Source: Acidimicrobiia bacterium
GTDB lineage: Bacteria > Actinomycetota > Acidimicrobiia > Spongiisociales > ZC4RG35
DNA length: 64,000 nt
Assembly (NCBI GenBank): GCA_026002975.1
Contig: BPGJ01000002.1
Span: forward strand, 163,856-227,855
Direction of reading: 5' to 3'
The translations under genes were made by a program, and so were the position numbers. The notes under the pieces were generated by a model that saw only the letters and a program-made list of their open reading frames with translations, had not been told where the DNA came from and searched no databases. How positions within the stretch are numbered: position 1 is the stretch's first letter; every line of letters begins with the position of its first letter. This document shows, piece by piece, positions 51,018 to 60,612 of this stretch.

Positions 51018-54000
51018 GGCGCCGGCCAGGGCGTAGCGGAGCCAATCGGGCCGGTTGTCGAGCTCGTAGGAGACCTCGTACAGCGCCTTGTCGAGCAGGA
51101 AGGCGTCCAACAGCCCCCGGAAGAGGGCGGGGTCGTCGGGGACCAGCCCGGGATGTTGCGACACCACCTCCTGGTAGGCGCCGAGGAACAGCGACGACGC
51201 GTACAGGTACCAGATCTCGGCCCAGGGGCCCAGCTCCTCGACGGCGGCCTCCTCCAGGTCTCCCCGCTCGACTTGGCGGTGGAGCGACGCATAGGCGGCG
51301 TAGTGGAACGACCTGACCATGCCGGCCACGTCCCGCAGGGGCGAGCGTTTGAGGCGTCGTTCGGAGAGGGGCCGGGCGGGTTCCCCTTCGAAGTCGATGA
51401 TCGAGAAATCCCGACCGGTGAACAGGACCTGTCCCAGGTGATAGTCGCCGTGGATGCGGATCCGGAGGGCCTCCACCGGGTTGTCCACCACCCATCGGAG
51501 GCGGTCCAACACGGCGCTCTCGGATTCCACCAGCCTGACGGCGAGGTCGGCTTCGGGAGAATCGAGGCGGGCGCGTCGCAGCCGGCTGATCACCTGGCGG
51601 GCGTTGCTCCGCATCGACTGGTACAGGGACCGCCGGTAGAGGGCGGTCATCCGCTCCGGCGCGAAGTCGGCCATGTCGGGGTCGGCTCCCCCCAACGCCA
51701 GGTGGAGACGGGCGGTCCGGTCGCCGAGGAGCCGGAACTCGTCGAGTTCTGCTCCCGTCACCTCCCGGATGCCTGCCGGAACGTGATCGGGGTCGAAGTC
51801 GAGCGGGTGGGAGACCATCCGGGGTGGTCGGCGGTCGGGAAGGGTGAGGACCCTCTCGTAGTAACGACCCAGGACGTCGAGGGCATGCTCCCAGGCGTCC
51901 CCCTGGTTGGGGACGTACTCCTGGAGGAAACCGACGTTCAGGGTCTCGCCACTCCGTCTCAGCTCCACGACTCCCCGGGCTGCCGGGGTGTGGGGGAACC
52001 CGACCTGGGTGAGGTACCGGCCCAGCTCCACGTCGGGGTTGGGACCTGCCTCCACTCGACGGTAGAGCTTGAGGACCAGCCTCTCCCCGTAGACGAACGA
52101 AGTGTTGGACTGCTCAGCCGCCAGCACCCGGGTGTCCTCCGCGTCACCCAGGTTGGGGAACCGGCCGATCCTCACTCCGGCCAGTTCGGCTCCATCCGAT
52201 CGGAACCGGCGCCGGCGCGCCACCACCTCGAGCAACACCCGGCGGAACCCGTCGTCGTAGGAGGCGTCGAACACCTCCCAGACCGACTCGCCATCCCGGA
52301 GGCGAACCACCACGTCGGGGCTGGCCTCGGGCTCGGCGGAACGGATCCCGACGGGTAGGACGTACCGGTCGGAGGGCCCTTCCAGGTAGTCGACCCTCAA
52401 CACGGTCAAGGCCCAGCGCGGCCCCATCCGGAACCCCTCTTCGAGGTCGACACCCTGGACGACCCGCCCTTTGCCGCCGAACCAGCGGCGGGTGGGCAGA
52501 TAGCCGGGGAGTCGAGCGTTCAAGACCCCGACCTTCTCCCCCAGTATGGCCTCGAGCGGGTCGCCGGCCACGTCCACTGTGGGCGGACCGTCGGAGACCT
52601 CGACCCGTTCGGGACCGGCGGGGAGCAGGAACCAGTAGAAGGAGTGGGGACCCAACGTCAGGAAATAGGGAAGCTCCCCGATGCGGGGGAACGGGGTCCG
52701 CCCGAACACCTCGATCGGGGTCACCCCTTCGAAACGTGACAGGTCGAGTTCGACCGCCTGGACGAACCGGGAGAGGTTGGCCACCACCAACACCGAGTCC
52801 TGCCCGTCGGTCCGGAGGTAGGCCAAGACCTTGGGGTTGTCGGGGTGGAGGAAGGTGATCCGGCCGGTCGCCAACACGGGGAGCCGTTTCCGCTGGGCGA
52901 TCAGCCGGCGCATCCACCAGTAGAGGGAGTGGGGGTTCGCCACCTGGGTCTCGACGTTGACGGCTTCGTAGTGGTATTCGGGGTCGACGATCACCGGCAG
53001 GTAGAGGCGCTGTGGGTTGGCCCTCGAGAATCCGGCGTTGCGGTCGCCGGACCACTGCATCGGGGTCCGCACCCCGTTGCGGTCGCCCAGGTAGATGTTG
53101 TCTCCCATACCGATCTCGTCGCCGTAGTACACGACCGGCGTGCCGGGTAGGGAGAACAGCAAGGCGTTGAGGAGTTCGATCTCTCGACGGTTGTTCCCGA
53201 GGAGGGGAGCCAGACGGCGTCGGATCCCCAGGTTGAGGCGGGCCTGCGGGTCTCCGGCGTAGACCCGGTACATGTAGTCACGCTCCTCGTCGGTGACCAT
53301 CTCCAGGGTGAGCTCGTCGTGGTTGCGCAGGAAGAGGGCCCACTGGCAGCCGTCGGGGATTTCGGGTGTCTGGTCGAGGATGTCTATGACCGGGAAGCGG
53401 TTCTCCATCCTGACCGCCATGAACAGTCGAGGCATGAGCGGGAAGTGGAAAGCCATGTGGCATTCGTCCCCCTCACCGAAATAGGCCACCGCATCCTCAG
53501 GCCACTGGTTGGCCTCGGCGAGCAGCATCCGGTCTTCGTAGCGTTGGTCGACGTGGGCTCGCAGCTTCTTGAGGAACTGGTGGGTCTCAGGCAGGTTCTC
53601 GCACATGGTGCCTTCGCGTTCGTACAGGTAGGGAACGGCGTCGAGCCTGAGCCCGTCGACTCCCATGTCGAGCCAATAGTCGAGAGTGTCGAACACCGCC
53701 TTGTGGACCCGGGGATTGTCGAAGTTGAGGTCGGGCTGGTGGGAGAAGAACCGATGCCAGTAGTAGGCCCCGGCCACCGGGTCCCAAGCCCAGTTGGAGG
53801 TCTCGGTGTCGCTGAAGATGATGCGTGCGTCCCGGTACCGGTCGGGGGTGTCCGACCACACGTAGAAGTCACGCCACACGGATCCCGGCGGTGAGCGGCG
53901 GGCCCGTTGGAACCAGGGATGCTGGTCGGAGGTGTGGTTGATCACCAGCTCGGTGATCACCTTCAGGTTGCGGCGGTGGGCCTCCCGGAGGAAGCGGCGG

Positions 54001-54239
54001 AAGTCTCTCAGGGTTCCATAGGCGGGGTGCACCGACCGGTAGTCGGCGATGTCGTAGCCGTCGTCGAGGAGAGGCGAGGGATAGAAGGGCAGCAGCCACA
54101 CGGCGGTGACCCCCAGGTCCTGCAGATAGTCGAGTTTGGAGGTCAGCCCCCGGAAGTCGCCCACGCCGTCCCCATCCGAGTCGTAGTAGGCACGGACGTG
54201 GACCTCGTAGATGACGCCTTCTTGATACCAGCGGGCCAC
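51000..54239 (-). CDS. treS-pep2: Trehalose synthase / maltokinase fusion
   Basis: A 1079-residue bifunctional protein. Residues 1 to about 550 are TreS (GH13): [26 protein letters not shown] nucleophile, [11 protein letters not shown] and [13 protein letters not shown]. From about residue 570 it is a Pep2 maltokinase: RRWFGGKGR, a central [19 protein letters not shown] nucleotide region and the catalytic [13 protein letters not shown] with IIDFEGEP. TreS isomerises trehalose to maltose and Pep2 phosphorylates it to maltose-1-phosphate for GlgE. Mycobacteria encode these as separate proteins. The GTG follows the glgE stop by 33 nt. Confidence 0.95.
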   Translation of the reverse strand: MARWYQEGVIYEVHVRAYYDSDGDGVGDFRGLTSKLDYLQDLGVTAVWLLPFYPSPLLDDGYDIADYRSVHPAYGTLRDFRRFLREAHRRNLKVITELVINHTSDQHPWFQRARRSPPGSVWRDFYVWSDTPDRYRDARIIFSDTETSNWAWDPVAGAYYWHRFFSHQPDLNFDNPRVHKAVFDTLDYWLDMGVDGLRLDAVPYLYEREGTMCENLPETHQFLKKLRAHVDQRYEDRMLLAEANQWPEDAVAYFGEGDECHMAFHFPLMPRLFMAVRMENRFPVIDILDQTPEIPDGCQWALFLRNHDELTLEMVTDEERDYMYRVYAGDPQARLNLGIRRRLAPLLGNNRREIELLNALLFSLPGTPVVYYGDEIGMGDNIYLGDRNGVRTPMQWSGDRNAGFSRANPQRLYLPVIVDPEYHYEAVNVETQVANPHSLYWWMRRLIAQRKRLPVLATGRITFLHPDNPKVLAYLRTDGQDSVLVVANLSRFVQAVELDLSRFEGVTPIEVFGRTPFPRIGELPYFLTLGPHSFYWFLLPAGPERVEVSDGPPTVDVAGDPLEAILGEKVGVLNARLPGYLPTRRWFGGKGRVVQGVDLEEGFRMGPRWALTVLRVDYLEGPSDRYVLPVGIRSAEPEASPDVVVRLRDGESVWEVFDASYDDGFRRVLLEVVARRRRFRSDGAELAGVRIGRFPNLGDAEDTRVLAAEQSNTSFVYGERLVLKLYRRVEAGPNPDVELGRYLTQVGFPHTPAARGVVELRRSGETLNVGFLQEYVPNQGDAWEHALDVLGRYYERVLTLPDRRPPRMVSHPLDFDPDHVPAGIREVTGAELDEFRLLGDRTARLHLALGGADPDMADFAPERMTALYRRSLYQSMRSNARQVISRLRRARLDSPEADLAVRLVESESAVLDRLRWVVDNPVEALRIRIHGDYHLGQVLFTGRDFSIIDFEGEPARPLSERRLKRSPLRDVAGMVRSFHYAAYASLHRQVERGDLEEAAVEELGPWAEIWYLYASSLFLGAYQEVVSQHPGLVPDDPALFRGLLDAFLLDKALYEVSYELDNRPDWLRYALAGALAILG

Positions 54240-54272
54240 GGCCCCTCATGAAAGCAGCCGCGGTCCCGCCGC

Positions 54273-56253
54273 TCAGGCGAAGTAGTCGAAGTCCTCCTCG
54301 GTCCTGGTGCGGGGAGCCACCTCGAAGACGTGGGCCGGGAGGTCGGGGTCCAGTTTCACGAAGTTGTGTGGACCGTTCCACAGATAGTGGTTGTCGGTGA
54401 GCAGGTCGTGCACCAGGAACGGGTGGTCGGTGGACGCTCCCAAGGCCCCCAGATCGAGGCCCGTCCAGCCCGATTGGGTGTGGTTGGGGTCCAGGTTGAC
54501 CACACAGAGGACCGTGTCTCCTTCCCAGCGCTTGGAGTAGCACAGCAGCGTCTCGTTGTCGGTGGAGTGGAACACCAGGTTGCGGTTCCGCTGCAGAGCC
54601 GGGTGGTCCCGCCTGATCCGGTTGATCCGCCCGATCAGCGGGGCCAGCGAATCCGGCCGGTCCAGGTCCCAGGTTCGGATCTGGTATTTCTCCGAGTCGA
54701 GGTATTCCTCGGATCCGGGCTCCCGCGGGGTGTTCTCCATCAGCTCGAAGGCGGGCCCGTAGATCCCGTAGCTGGCCGACAGGGTGGCAGCCAGGACCAG
54801 CCGGGCGATGAAGGCGGGACGGCCACCGGTCTGCAGGTAGGCGGTCAGGATGTCGGGGGTGTTGGGCCAGAAGTTGGGCCGGAAGAAGTCGGCCACCGGC
54901 GGGTTGGTGAGCTCGGTCAGGTACTCCCTCAGCTCCCAGGAGGTGTTGCGCCATGCGAAATAGGTGTACGACTGGGTGAACCCCAGCTTGGCCAGCCGGT
55001 ACATCACCTTCGGCCGGGTGAACGCCTCGGAGAGGAGGATCAGGTCGGGGTGTTCCTTCTTCAGCTCGGCGACGCACCACTCCCAGAACGGGAACGACTT
55101 GGTGTGGGGGTTGTCGACCCGGAAGATGCGGATCCCCTCCGAGATCCAATGATCGAACACCCCCTTGAGGGCGGTCCACAGCCCCTCGGGGTCGGAGGTC
55201 TCGAAGTCGAGGGGGTAGATGTCTTCGTACTTCTTGGGGGGATTCTCGGCGAATTGGATCGACCCGTCGGGTCGGCGGCGGAACCACTCGGGGTGTTCCC
55301 GCACCCAGGGATGATCGGGTGAACACTGGAAGGCGATGTCCAGGGCCAGTTCGATGCCGAGGGAAGCTGCCCGATCCCTCAACCGTCCTGAAGTCGTCGA
55401 TGGTTCCCAGCTCGGGGTGGATGGCGGTGTGGCCGCCTTCCTCCGAGCCGATCGCCCACGGCACGCCCGGGTCTTCGGGTCCGGCCACGAGCGCGTTGTT
55501 GGCGCCCTTGCGGTTGGTGCGACCGATCGGATGGATGGGCGGCAGGTACAGCACGTCGAATCCCATCTCGGCGACGTACTCGAGTCGGTCGGCCACGTCC
55601 CTCAGGGTGCCGTGACGACCGGGCGGTCCCCACGAACGGGGGAACAGCTCGTACCAGGTGGAGAAACGGGCCTTGGGACGATCGACCCACACCGAGAGGG
55701 ACGGTTCGAGCCGGGTGGCCCGGCTGCGGTCGGGGTAGGCCCGGGCGGTGGATGCTAGGGCAGGATGGAGCGCCACCGCCAACCTCTCCGAGAGGGGTTT
55801 TCCACGATCGACCAAAGCCTGGGCGTAGCCGTGGAGAGCTGCCCGGTCGTCCTTCGAGGCCCTGGCCGCGGCCTGAGCCAGGATGTCGGCTCCGATCGCC
55901 AGATCGACCTCGTCGACCGCGCCGGCGTCGGCTTTCTTCTCCAGACCCGCACGCCAGGTGTCGAAATGGTCTACCCAACCCTCCACCGTGTAGTACCAGA
56001 CACCGACCGAGTCGACTGCAAAGGAACCACGCCAACGGTCGTTGCCGATCGGCTGGAGGGCGACCTCCTGCCAGTCGTCGTTCCCGCACCGGTAGAGGAG
56101 CACAGCCCTGAGCGCGTCGTGCCCGTCGGCAAACACGTCGGCTTCCACGACCACTTCGTCGCCCACCACCCTCTTGATCGGGAAGCGGCCGTCGTCCACT
56201 CGGGGCGTCACGTCTTCGATCACGACCCGGCGGGTGGTTGCGAACTTCTCCAC
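54273..56253 (-). CDS. glgE: Maltose-1-phosphate maltosyltransferase, frameshifted in this sequence
   Basis: The N-terminal part (GTG 56253; FPIKRVVGDEVVVEADVFADGHD through the barrel start DVLYLPPIHPIGRTNRKG) ends at TIDDFRT in one frame. The rest (LRDRAASLGIELALDIAFQCSPDHPWV, FRVDNPHTKSFPFW, LSEAFTRPKVMYRLAKLGFTQSYTYF) is in another. The break is near 55380-55388 and removing one base restores about 659 residues, a normal GlgE. The enzyme extends alpha-glucan from maltose-1-phosphate. A TAGGGT -10 lies 7 nt before the GTG; treS-pep2 follows in the same operon. Confidence 0.9.
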
Positions 56254-56260
56254 GTCGCGG

Positions 56261-56266
56261 ACCCTA
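56261..56266 (-). promoter_or_regulatory. -10 element of the glgE-treS operon
   Basis: TAGGGT on the minus strand, exactly 7 nt upstream of the glgE GTG. Confidence 0.6.
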
Positions 56267-56316
56267 GCGCGAGCCGCGCCCACCGAACCAGAACGACGGG
56301 ACGTGACCCGGCCGAC

Positions 56317-56322
56317 TATGTT
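56317..56322 (+). promoter_or_regulatory. -10 element of ogt
   Basis: TATGTT lies 7 nt upstream of the ATG at 56330. The ATG at 56318 lies inside the hexamer and is therefore unlikely to be the start. Confidence 0.5.
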
Positions 56323-56329
56323 GCTCTCG

Positions 56330-56836
56330 ATGCACATCGGGCCGAGTGTCGTGGGCCGCTACCCGTATTCGACCCCGGCGGGGCCGGTGGAGGTGTTGTT
56401 CAGCGACCGGGGTGTGTGCGGGGTGGTGCCCGCCGGTTCCGTCGACGGTCCCCCGCTTCGGGTACCTCCTTGGGACGCGGCCATCGCCGAGGCGTTGAAC
56501 CGGGGACGGCCCGGCCGACTCCCCTTGGACCTCGACGTCACCCCATTCCAGAGGAGGGTGCTCGAGGTGACCGCCACCATCCCTCGGGGCGAGGTCCGGA
56601 CCTACCGGTGGGTGGCCGAGAGGGTCGGGAACCCGCGGGCTACGCGGGCGGTGGGCAACGCTCTGGCGGCCAACCCGGTGCCGCTGATCGTGCCCTGCCA
56701 TCGGGTGGTGCGTTCCGACGGACACATCGGGCACTATTCGATGGGCGGGACGGAAGTGAAGGTGGCCCTGCTCGACCAGGAAGGCGCCGACCCGAAGCTG
56801 TGTCCGACCCGAGCCGAGGCCGAGCTGCTGACACGG
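56330..56836 (+). CDS. ogt: Methylated-DNA--protein-cysteine methyltransferase, open into azlC
   Basis: About 150 residues of Ogt: a short N-terminal domain, then FQRRVLEVTATIPRGEVRTYRWVAE, the helix-turn-helix ATRAVGNALAANP and the methyl-accepting cysteine in VPCHRVV. It repairs O6-alkylguanine by irreversible transfer. No stop codon follows; the frame runs directly into the AzlC homology after a linker of about 20 residues. The 3' end given here is only the last base before the likely azlC GTG. Either this is a true fusion or a one-base error hides the stop (a TGA at 56829-56831 lies in the next frame). Confidence 0.8.
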
Positions 56837-57509
56837 GTGAACCGGGCCGCCTTCCTGCGGGGGATGCGGGACATGCTCCCCCTCTTCCTGCCCGCGGTTC
56901 CCTTCGGACTGGTGGTGGGACTGGCCGTGGCCGAGACCCAGGTTCCCGACTGGGCCGGGTGGCTGAGCGGAATGCTCATGTTCGGCGGCGCCGCCCAACT
57001 CGCCGCGATATCCCTGCTGGGGGCGGGAGCCCCCGCCTTGAACGCCCTGCTGGCCGCCACGGTGGTGAATGCCCGGCACCTGATGTATTCGGCGGCCATG
57101 GTGCCCCATTTCCGCAGCCAACCCACCTGGTTCCGCCGGTTGGGCCCCTACCTGTTGATCGACCAGATCTTCGCCTTGACGTCGCTCCGTCACTCCGATC
57201 CCGGACGAATGGAGGTCGTATTACCTGGGTGCCGGTGTTCTCGCCTGGTCGCTGTGGCAGGTGGTGTTGGCGGTCGGAGTCCTGGCCGGCGCCGCGGTGC
57301 CCGAGGGACTCGACATCGAGTTCGCGGTGCCTCTCCTCTTCATCGGACTGTTCGGGCCCAGGCTCACCGACCGCCCCACCGTCCTCGCCGCGGCGGCGGG
57401 CGCTGCGACCACCCTGCTGCTGGCGGAGTTGCCCAACCGGGCCGGCATGCTGGTCGGAGGAGCGGTCGGAACCCTGGCCGGGACCCTGGCCCACAGGAGC
57501 AGAACGTGA
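56837..57509 (+). CDS. azlC: Branched-chain amino acid exporter subunit AzlC, frameshifted in this sequence
   Basis: AzlC homology begins at VNRAAFLRGMRDMLPLFLPAVPFGLVVG and continues in the ogt frame to about SLRHSDPGRMEV. It then resumes in the next frame (YYLGAGVLAWSLWQVVLAVGVLAGA, then the stop at 57509). Removing one base between about 57212 and 57222 restores a full AzlC of about 220 residues with the usual membrane segments. The stop overlaps the azlD GTG (GTGA). With AzlD it would export branched-chain amino acids. Confidence 0.82.
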
Positions 57510-57817
57510 CCGCCTTGGCGGTGTTCGCGGCGGCCGGGGTCCTCACCTACCTGGCCAGGGCGGTGTTCATACTGACCGTGGGCTCCAGGCCCCTCCCCGA
57601 CCTGGTGGAGGTCGGGCTCGGCTACGTGGGGCCCGCCGTGTTGGCGGCGCTCACCGCTTCGCTCCTCGCCGGCGACGGGGTGGATGCGTTCCTCACCTCA
57701 CCCGACGAGCTCGCCGCGGTGACCGTGGGCCTCGTACTGGCGTTGCGCCGGAGCAACGTCCTGGTGGTGCTGGCGGGGGGTATGGCGACCCTGTGGCTGG
57801 TCGGCTGGCTGCTGTGA
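57506..57817 (+). CDS. azlD: Branched-chain amino acid transport protein AzlD
   Basis: A 103-residue membrane protein with three to four hydrophobic segments and the AzlD features LTYLARAVFILTVGSRPLPDLVEVGLGYVGPAVLAAL. It is the small partner of AzlC. The GTG overlaps the azlC stop. In the ORF track it is merged with ogt and azlC only because the azlC frameshift throws the reading frame into azlD. Confidence 0.88.
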   Translation: MTALAVFAAAGVLTYLARAVFILTVGSRPLPDLVEVGLGYVGPAVLAALTASLLAGDGVDAFLTSPDELAAVTVGLVLALRRSNVLVVLAGGMATLWLVGWLL

Positions 57818-57825
57818 GAACGGCC

Positions 57826-58479
57826 TCAGGAGAACTTCGTCGTCGGGCGCTCCAATGGTTCCTCGTCGACGTAGATGTCGACCTTCTCGTTGTAGAAGGC
57901 CACCCTCCCGGCGATCTTCTGGCACTCGGGGAGCGGCGTGTCGTAGCCCCAGACGACGTCGGGATAGGTGCGTCCCCCCACCGTCACCGACCAGTAGCGG
58001 GCGAAACCCTTGTAGGGGCAGCCGGTGGTGGTGTCGGTGGGGGTCAGCAGCTCCATGCGGACGTCGGTCTTGGGGATGTAGTAGCGAACCGGGAGACCGG
58101 TTTCGAAGAGGAACATGGCGTTGGTGGTGTCGGCGACGGTGACCCCGTCCACCTCCACCCTGACCCGACGGCTCGACGAGAGGATGTCGATCCTCTTGTA
58201 GGGATCCCGAGGATGGACGAACACCTCCTCGTCCTCTTCGAACCAGTGGTCCATGGCGTCCCAGACGAAGGCCACCGCGTCGGGCGGGTAGCCCGGAGCG
58301 AGCATCCGGTAGGCTCCGGCCTCCACCCGGTCCCCCCCGGCTTCCACCGCGTATTCGATCTTGCCGTCCCGGCGACCGGTTTCGATCAGGGCTCCGGGGG
58401 TGACGTCGGGATCGGGAAAGTAGTAGGTGGGGTAGTAGGGCCATTCCCAGACCAGCAGAGGGTCGTCTGCTGTCGGCAA
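57826..58479 (-). CDS. DUF427-domain protein
   Basis: A 217-residue protein with the conserved DUF427 core: RRVRVEVDGVTVADTTNAMFLFETGLPVRYYIPKTDV followed by CPYKGFARYWSV and a late VAFYNEKVDIYVD. The fold is a small beta-rich domain of unknown chemistry, common in actinobacteria. The N-terminal 100 residues are a divergent extension. The TTG start is supported by a GGGGAGG run 4 nt upstream. It converges on azlD with an 8-bp gap. Confidence 0.88.
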   Translation of the reverse strand: MPTADDPLLVWEWPYYPTYYFPDPDVTPGALIETGRRDGKIEYAVEAGGDRVEAGAYRMLAPGYPPDAVAFVWDAMDHWFEEDEEVFVHPRDPYKRIDILSSSRRVRVEVDGVTVADTTNAMFLFETGLPVRYYIPKTDVRMELLTPTDTTTGCPYKGFARYWSVTVGGRTYPDVVWGYDTPLPECQKIAGRVAFYNEKVDIYVDEEPLERPTTKFS

Positions 58480-58545
58480 CCACCCTCCCCGAAGACATCA
58501 CACGTACTCTTTTGGCCGATTCCTCGACCCTGGGGGTCTCCTCCG

Positions 58546-60111
58546 ATGCCATGGCACCTCCCGACTGGGCCTCGAAACACTCAACCTGCCGAGCCCGGTC
58601 CGGATTCCCCCGCCGCCCGATACCTCAGGGGACTCCTGTCCCTGCTCCTGGCGGCGGCCGCCTTTGGAGGCTGCACCGCCGAGTTGGATCCGCCACCGCC
58701 CCGATCCGCTCCTCCCGGGGTCGAACCGCCACCGACTGCACCGGCTCCTCCCGCCGTCGCCCCGAGCTCGGCGTCGGATCCCTCCACCTGTCTCACCGGC
58801 AACCCACCCGTCGTCGACGGACCCTCCCTCTCGGTCCAGATCTCCCGAACGCTGTTCGAATGCGCCCCGACCGTGGTGGTGGCCGAACCCACCCCTGCCG
58901 CGGCCTGGACCGGCGCCCTCGAGGCGATCGCGGTGCGCGGCCCCCTGCTGGTGGCCGACGACCCGGATCTCGTCGCCGCCGAGCTGGAGCGGCTGCGCCC
59001 CGCCAGGGTGGTGGTCGTTGGGTCGCCGCCTCGGGATGTGCGTTTCGAATCCGAGCTGGTCGTGGTGCCTCCCCGCGCGGTCGAGCCACCCCGAGCCGTC
59101 CTGGGATCCGCCGGTGAACCATTGTGGATGGTCGCCGCCGATCCAGACCCGCAACACGCCGCGGCGTGGGCGGTCACCTGGACCGGCCACTCCTACGTGG
59201 AGGTGGAAGATCCCGGCCGGATTCCCGGGCAGTGGCTCCGGCTCCTCCAGGCCGCCGAGCCGGTGGTCCCGCTCGGATTCGACGCCACCGACCTGTGGTG
59301 GCTCGAGGCCATTCGGGCAGGCAACCAGCTGCCGGGGGGAGGCGTCTGGCTGTTTCCCGGGCGGCGGCTGGTCGCCTTCTACGGATCACCCGACACCCCT
59401 TCGCTGGGGGTGCTGGGTGAACAGGGGCCGGCCGAAACCCTTCGGCGAATGCAGCCGCTCCTCGAGGCTTACACCGCCGACGGATCCCAGGTACTCCCCA
59501 CTTTCGAGATCATCGCCACCGTCGCCTCCGCCCGGCCCACCGCCGATGGCGACTACTCGGCCGAGGTGGACCTCGACACGCTCCGACCCTGGGTGGACGA
59601 GGCGGCCCGGGTGGGGGCGTACGTGGTGTTGGATCTGCAACCGGGCAGGGCCCCCTTCCTCGAACAGGCTCGCCGGTATGAGGAGCTCTTGTCCATGCCC
59701 CACGTCGGGCTGGCCCTCGACCCCGAGTGGCGACTCGGACCGGGCGAGGTGCATCTCCGCCGGGTGGGGTCGGTCGACGCAGAGGAGGTAAACGGGGTGG
59801 CCGAATGGCTGGCCGGTCTGGTCAGGGCACACCGCCTCCCCCAGAAGCTCCTGGTCGTCCACCAGTTCAAGGAATCCATGATCCGCGACCGGGACCGACT
59901 GGAGATCCCTCCCGAACTGGCCCTGGTCATCCAGATGGACGGACAGGGTCCACTGGGGAGCAAGTACGCCACGTGGCGAAACATCACCGGCGGCCGGGAC
60001 CCGAGCTGGTGGTGGGGATGGAAGAACTTCCTCGACGAGGACCGCCCGGTCGCCTCACCCGACCAGGTCATGGAACTCGACCCTACACCCGTCTTCGTCT
60101 CCTATCAGTGA
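58546..60111 (+). CDS. Large lipoprotein of unknown function
   Basis: About 521 residues. The N-terminus has a 28-residue lead, a hydrophobic segment (LRGLLSLLLAAAAFGGC) with a lipobox-like end, and a long Pro-rich linker. The next third has a repeated alpha/beta look (AARVVVVGSP) that recalls cell-wall-binding repeat 2 proteins. The last half reads like a TIM-barrel-type enzyme: VGAYVVLDLQPGR, VGLALDPEWRL, LLVVHQFKESMI and VIQMDGQGPLGSK. I recognise this as a conserved actinobacterial pattern but know no function. Only one in-frame ATG precedes the signal; the 1448-residue ORF-track line is a read-through upstream. Confidence 0.75.
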   Translation: MPWHLPTGPRNTQPAEPGPDSPAARYLRGLLSLLLAAAAFGGCTAELDPPPPRSAPPGVEPPPTAPAPPAVAPSSASDPSTCLTGNPPVVDGPSLSVQISRTLFECAPTVVVAEPTPAAAWTGALEAIAVRGPLLVADDPDLVAAELERLRPARVVVVGSPPRDVRFESELVVVPPRAVEPPRAVLGSAGEPLWMVAADPDPQHAAAWAVTWTGHSYVEVEDPGRIPGQWLRLLQAAEPVVPLGFDATDLWWLEAIRAGNQLPGGGVWLFPGRRLVAFYGSPDTPSLGVLGEQGPAETLRRMQPLLEAYTADGSQVLPTFEIIATVASARPTADGDYSAEVDLDTLRPWVDEAARVGAYVVLDLQPGRAPFLEQARRYEELLSMPHVGLALDPEWRLGPGEVHLRRVGSVDAEEVNGVAEWLAGLVRAHRLPQKLLVVHQFKESMIRDRDRLEIPPELALVIQMDGQGPLGSKYATWRNITGGRDPSWWWGWKNFLDEDRPVASPDQVMELDPTPVFVSYQ

Positions 60112-60134
60112 CGGTGCTGTCGGCGACTGCGGCT

Positions 60135-60140
60135 TATTCT
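60135..60140 (+). promoter_or_regulatory. -10 element of the Nudix gene
   Basis: TATTCT lies 8 nt before the GTG at 60149, in the 37-bp gap after the lipoprotein stop. Confidence 0.55.
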
Positions 60141-60148
60141 CCGTCCCG

Positions 60149-60592
60149 GTGACGGTTTCGGCCGGTGTCCTGCCCTTCCGACGCTCCAACGGGAAGATCG
60201 AGGTCCTGATCGCCCATCCCGGCGGACCCTTCTGGGCACGGCGGCATCGGGGAGCGTGGTCGATCGTCAAGGGTGAGATCGATCCCGGCGAGGATCCCCA
60301 GGCCACGGCGCGGCGTGAGTTCGAGGAGGAGACCGGCTGGAGCCTGCCCGACCGTCCCTGGATCCCGCTGGGACGGGTCGTCCAGAAATCGGGTAAAGAG
60401 GTGCTGGCCTGGGCGGTGGAGGCCGACTTCGATCCGGCCACCCTGCGACCCGGGACCTTCACCCTGGGAGGCCGGGCGTACCCCGAGATCGACCAGGTGA
60501 AATGGTGCGGGCCCGACGAGGCACGGGAACTGTTGAATCCCGCTCAGGCTGCCTTCGTGGATCGTCTGCTGGAGCAGATCGAACCCGGCTAG
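60149..60592 (+). CDS. Nudix hydrolase
   Basis: A 147-residue Nudix protein. The Nudix box is complete (GEIDPGEDPQATARREFEEETG region, matching GX5EX7REUXEEXGU). The AHPGGPFWARRHRGAWSIVKGE stretch is typical of a bacterial subfamily of unknown substrate preference. It likely hydrolyses a nucleoside-diphosphate-linked compound. The DNA methyltransferase follows after 20 bp with its own -10. Confidence 0.93.
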   Translation: MTVSAGVLPFRRSNGKIEVLIAHPGGPFWARRHRGAWSIVKGEIDPGEDPQATARREFEEETGWSLPDRPWIPLGRVVQKSGKEVLAWAVEADFDPATLRPGTFTLGGRAYPEIDQVKWCGPDEARELLNPAQAAFVDRLLEQIEPG

Positions 60593-60598
60593 TCGGGC

Positions 60599-60604
60599 TA
60601 CCGT
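60599..60604 (+). promoter_or_regulatory. -10 element of the DNA methyltransferase gene
   Basis: TACCGT lies 8 nt before the ATG at 60613 and starts 6 nt after the Nudix stop. Confidence 0.5.
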
Positions 60605-60612
60605 CTCCCCCC

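Noticed and set aside
53869-56337. An 822-residue minus-strand frame
   Set aside because: Only the part before about 55385 is GlgE; the remainder is the wrong frame after the indel and runs into treS.
15539-57509. Programmed +1 frameshifting as a shared mechanism in hemD, dppF, glgE and azlC
   Set aside because: The four shift sites share no slippery motif, stop codon or stimulatory element; only the dppF site has a CCC-C context. Sequence error is simpler.
55765-60111. A 1448-residue open frame on the plus strand
   Set aside because: Only its last 521 residues carry real features. The rest is antisense to glgE or DUF427 or out of frame with ogt and azlC, and is open because of high GC3.
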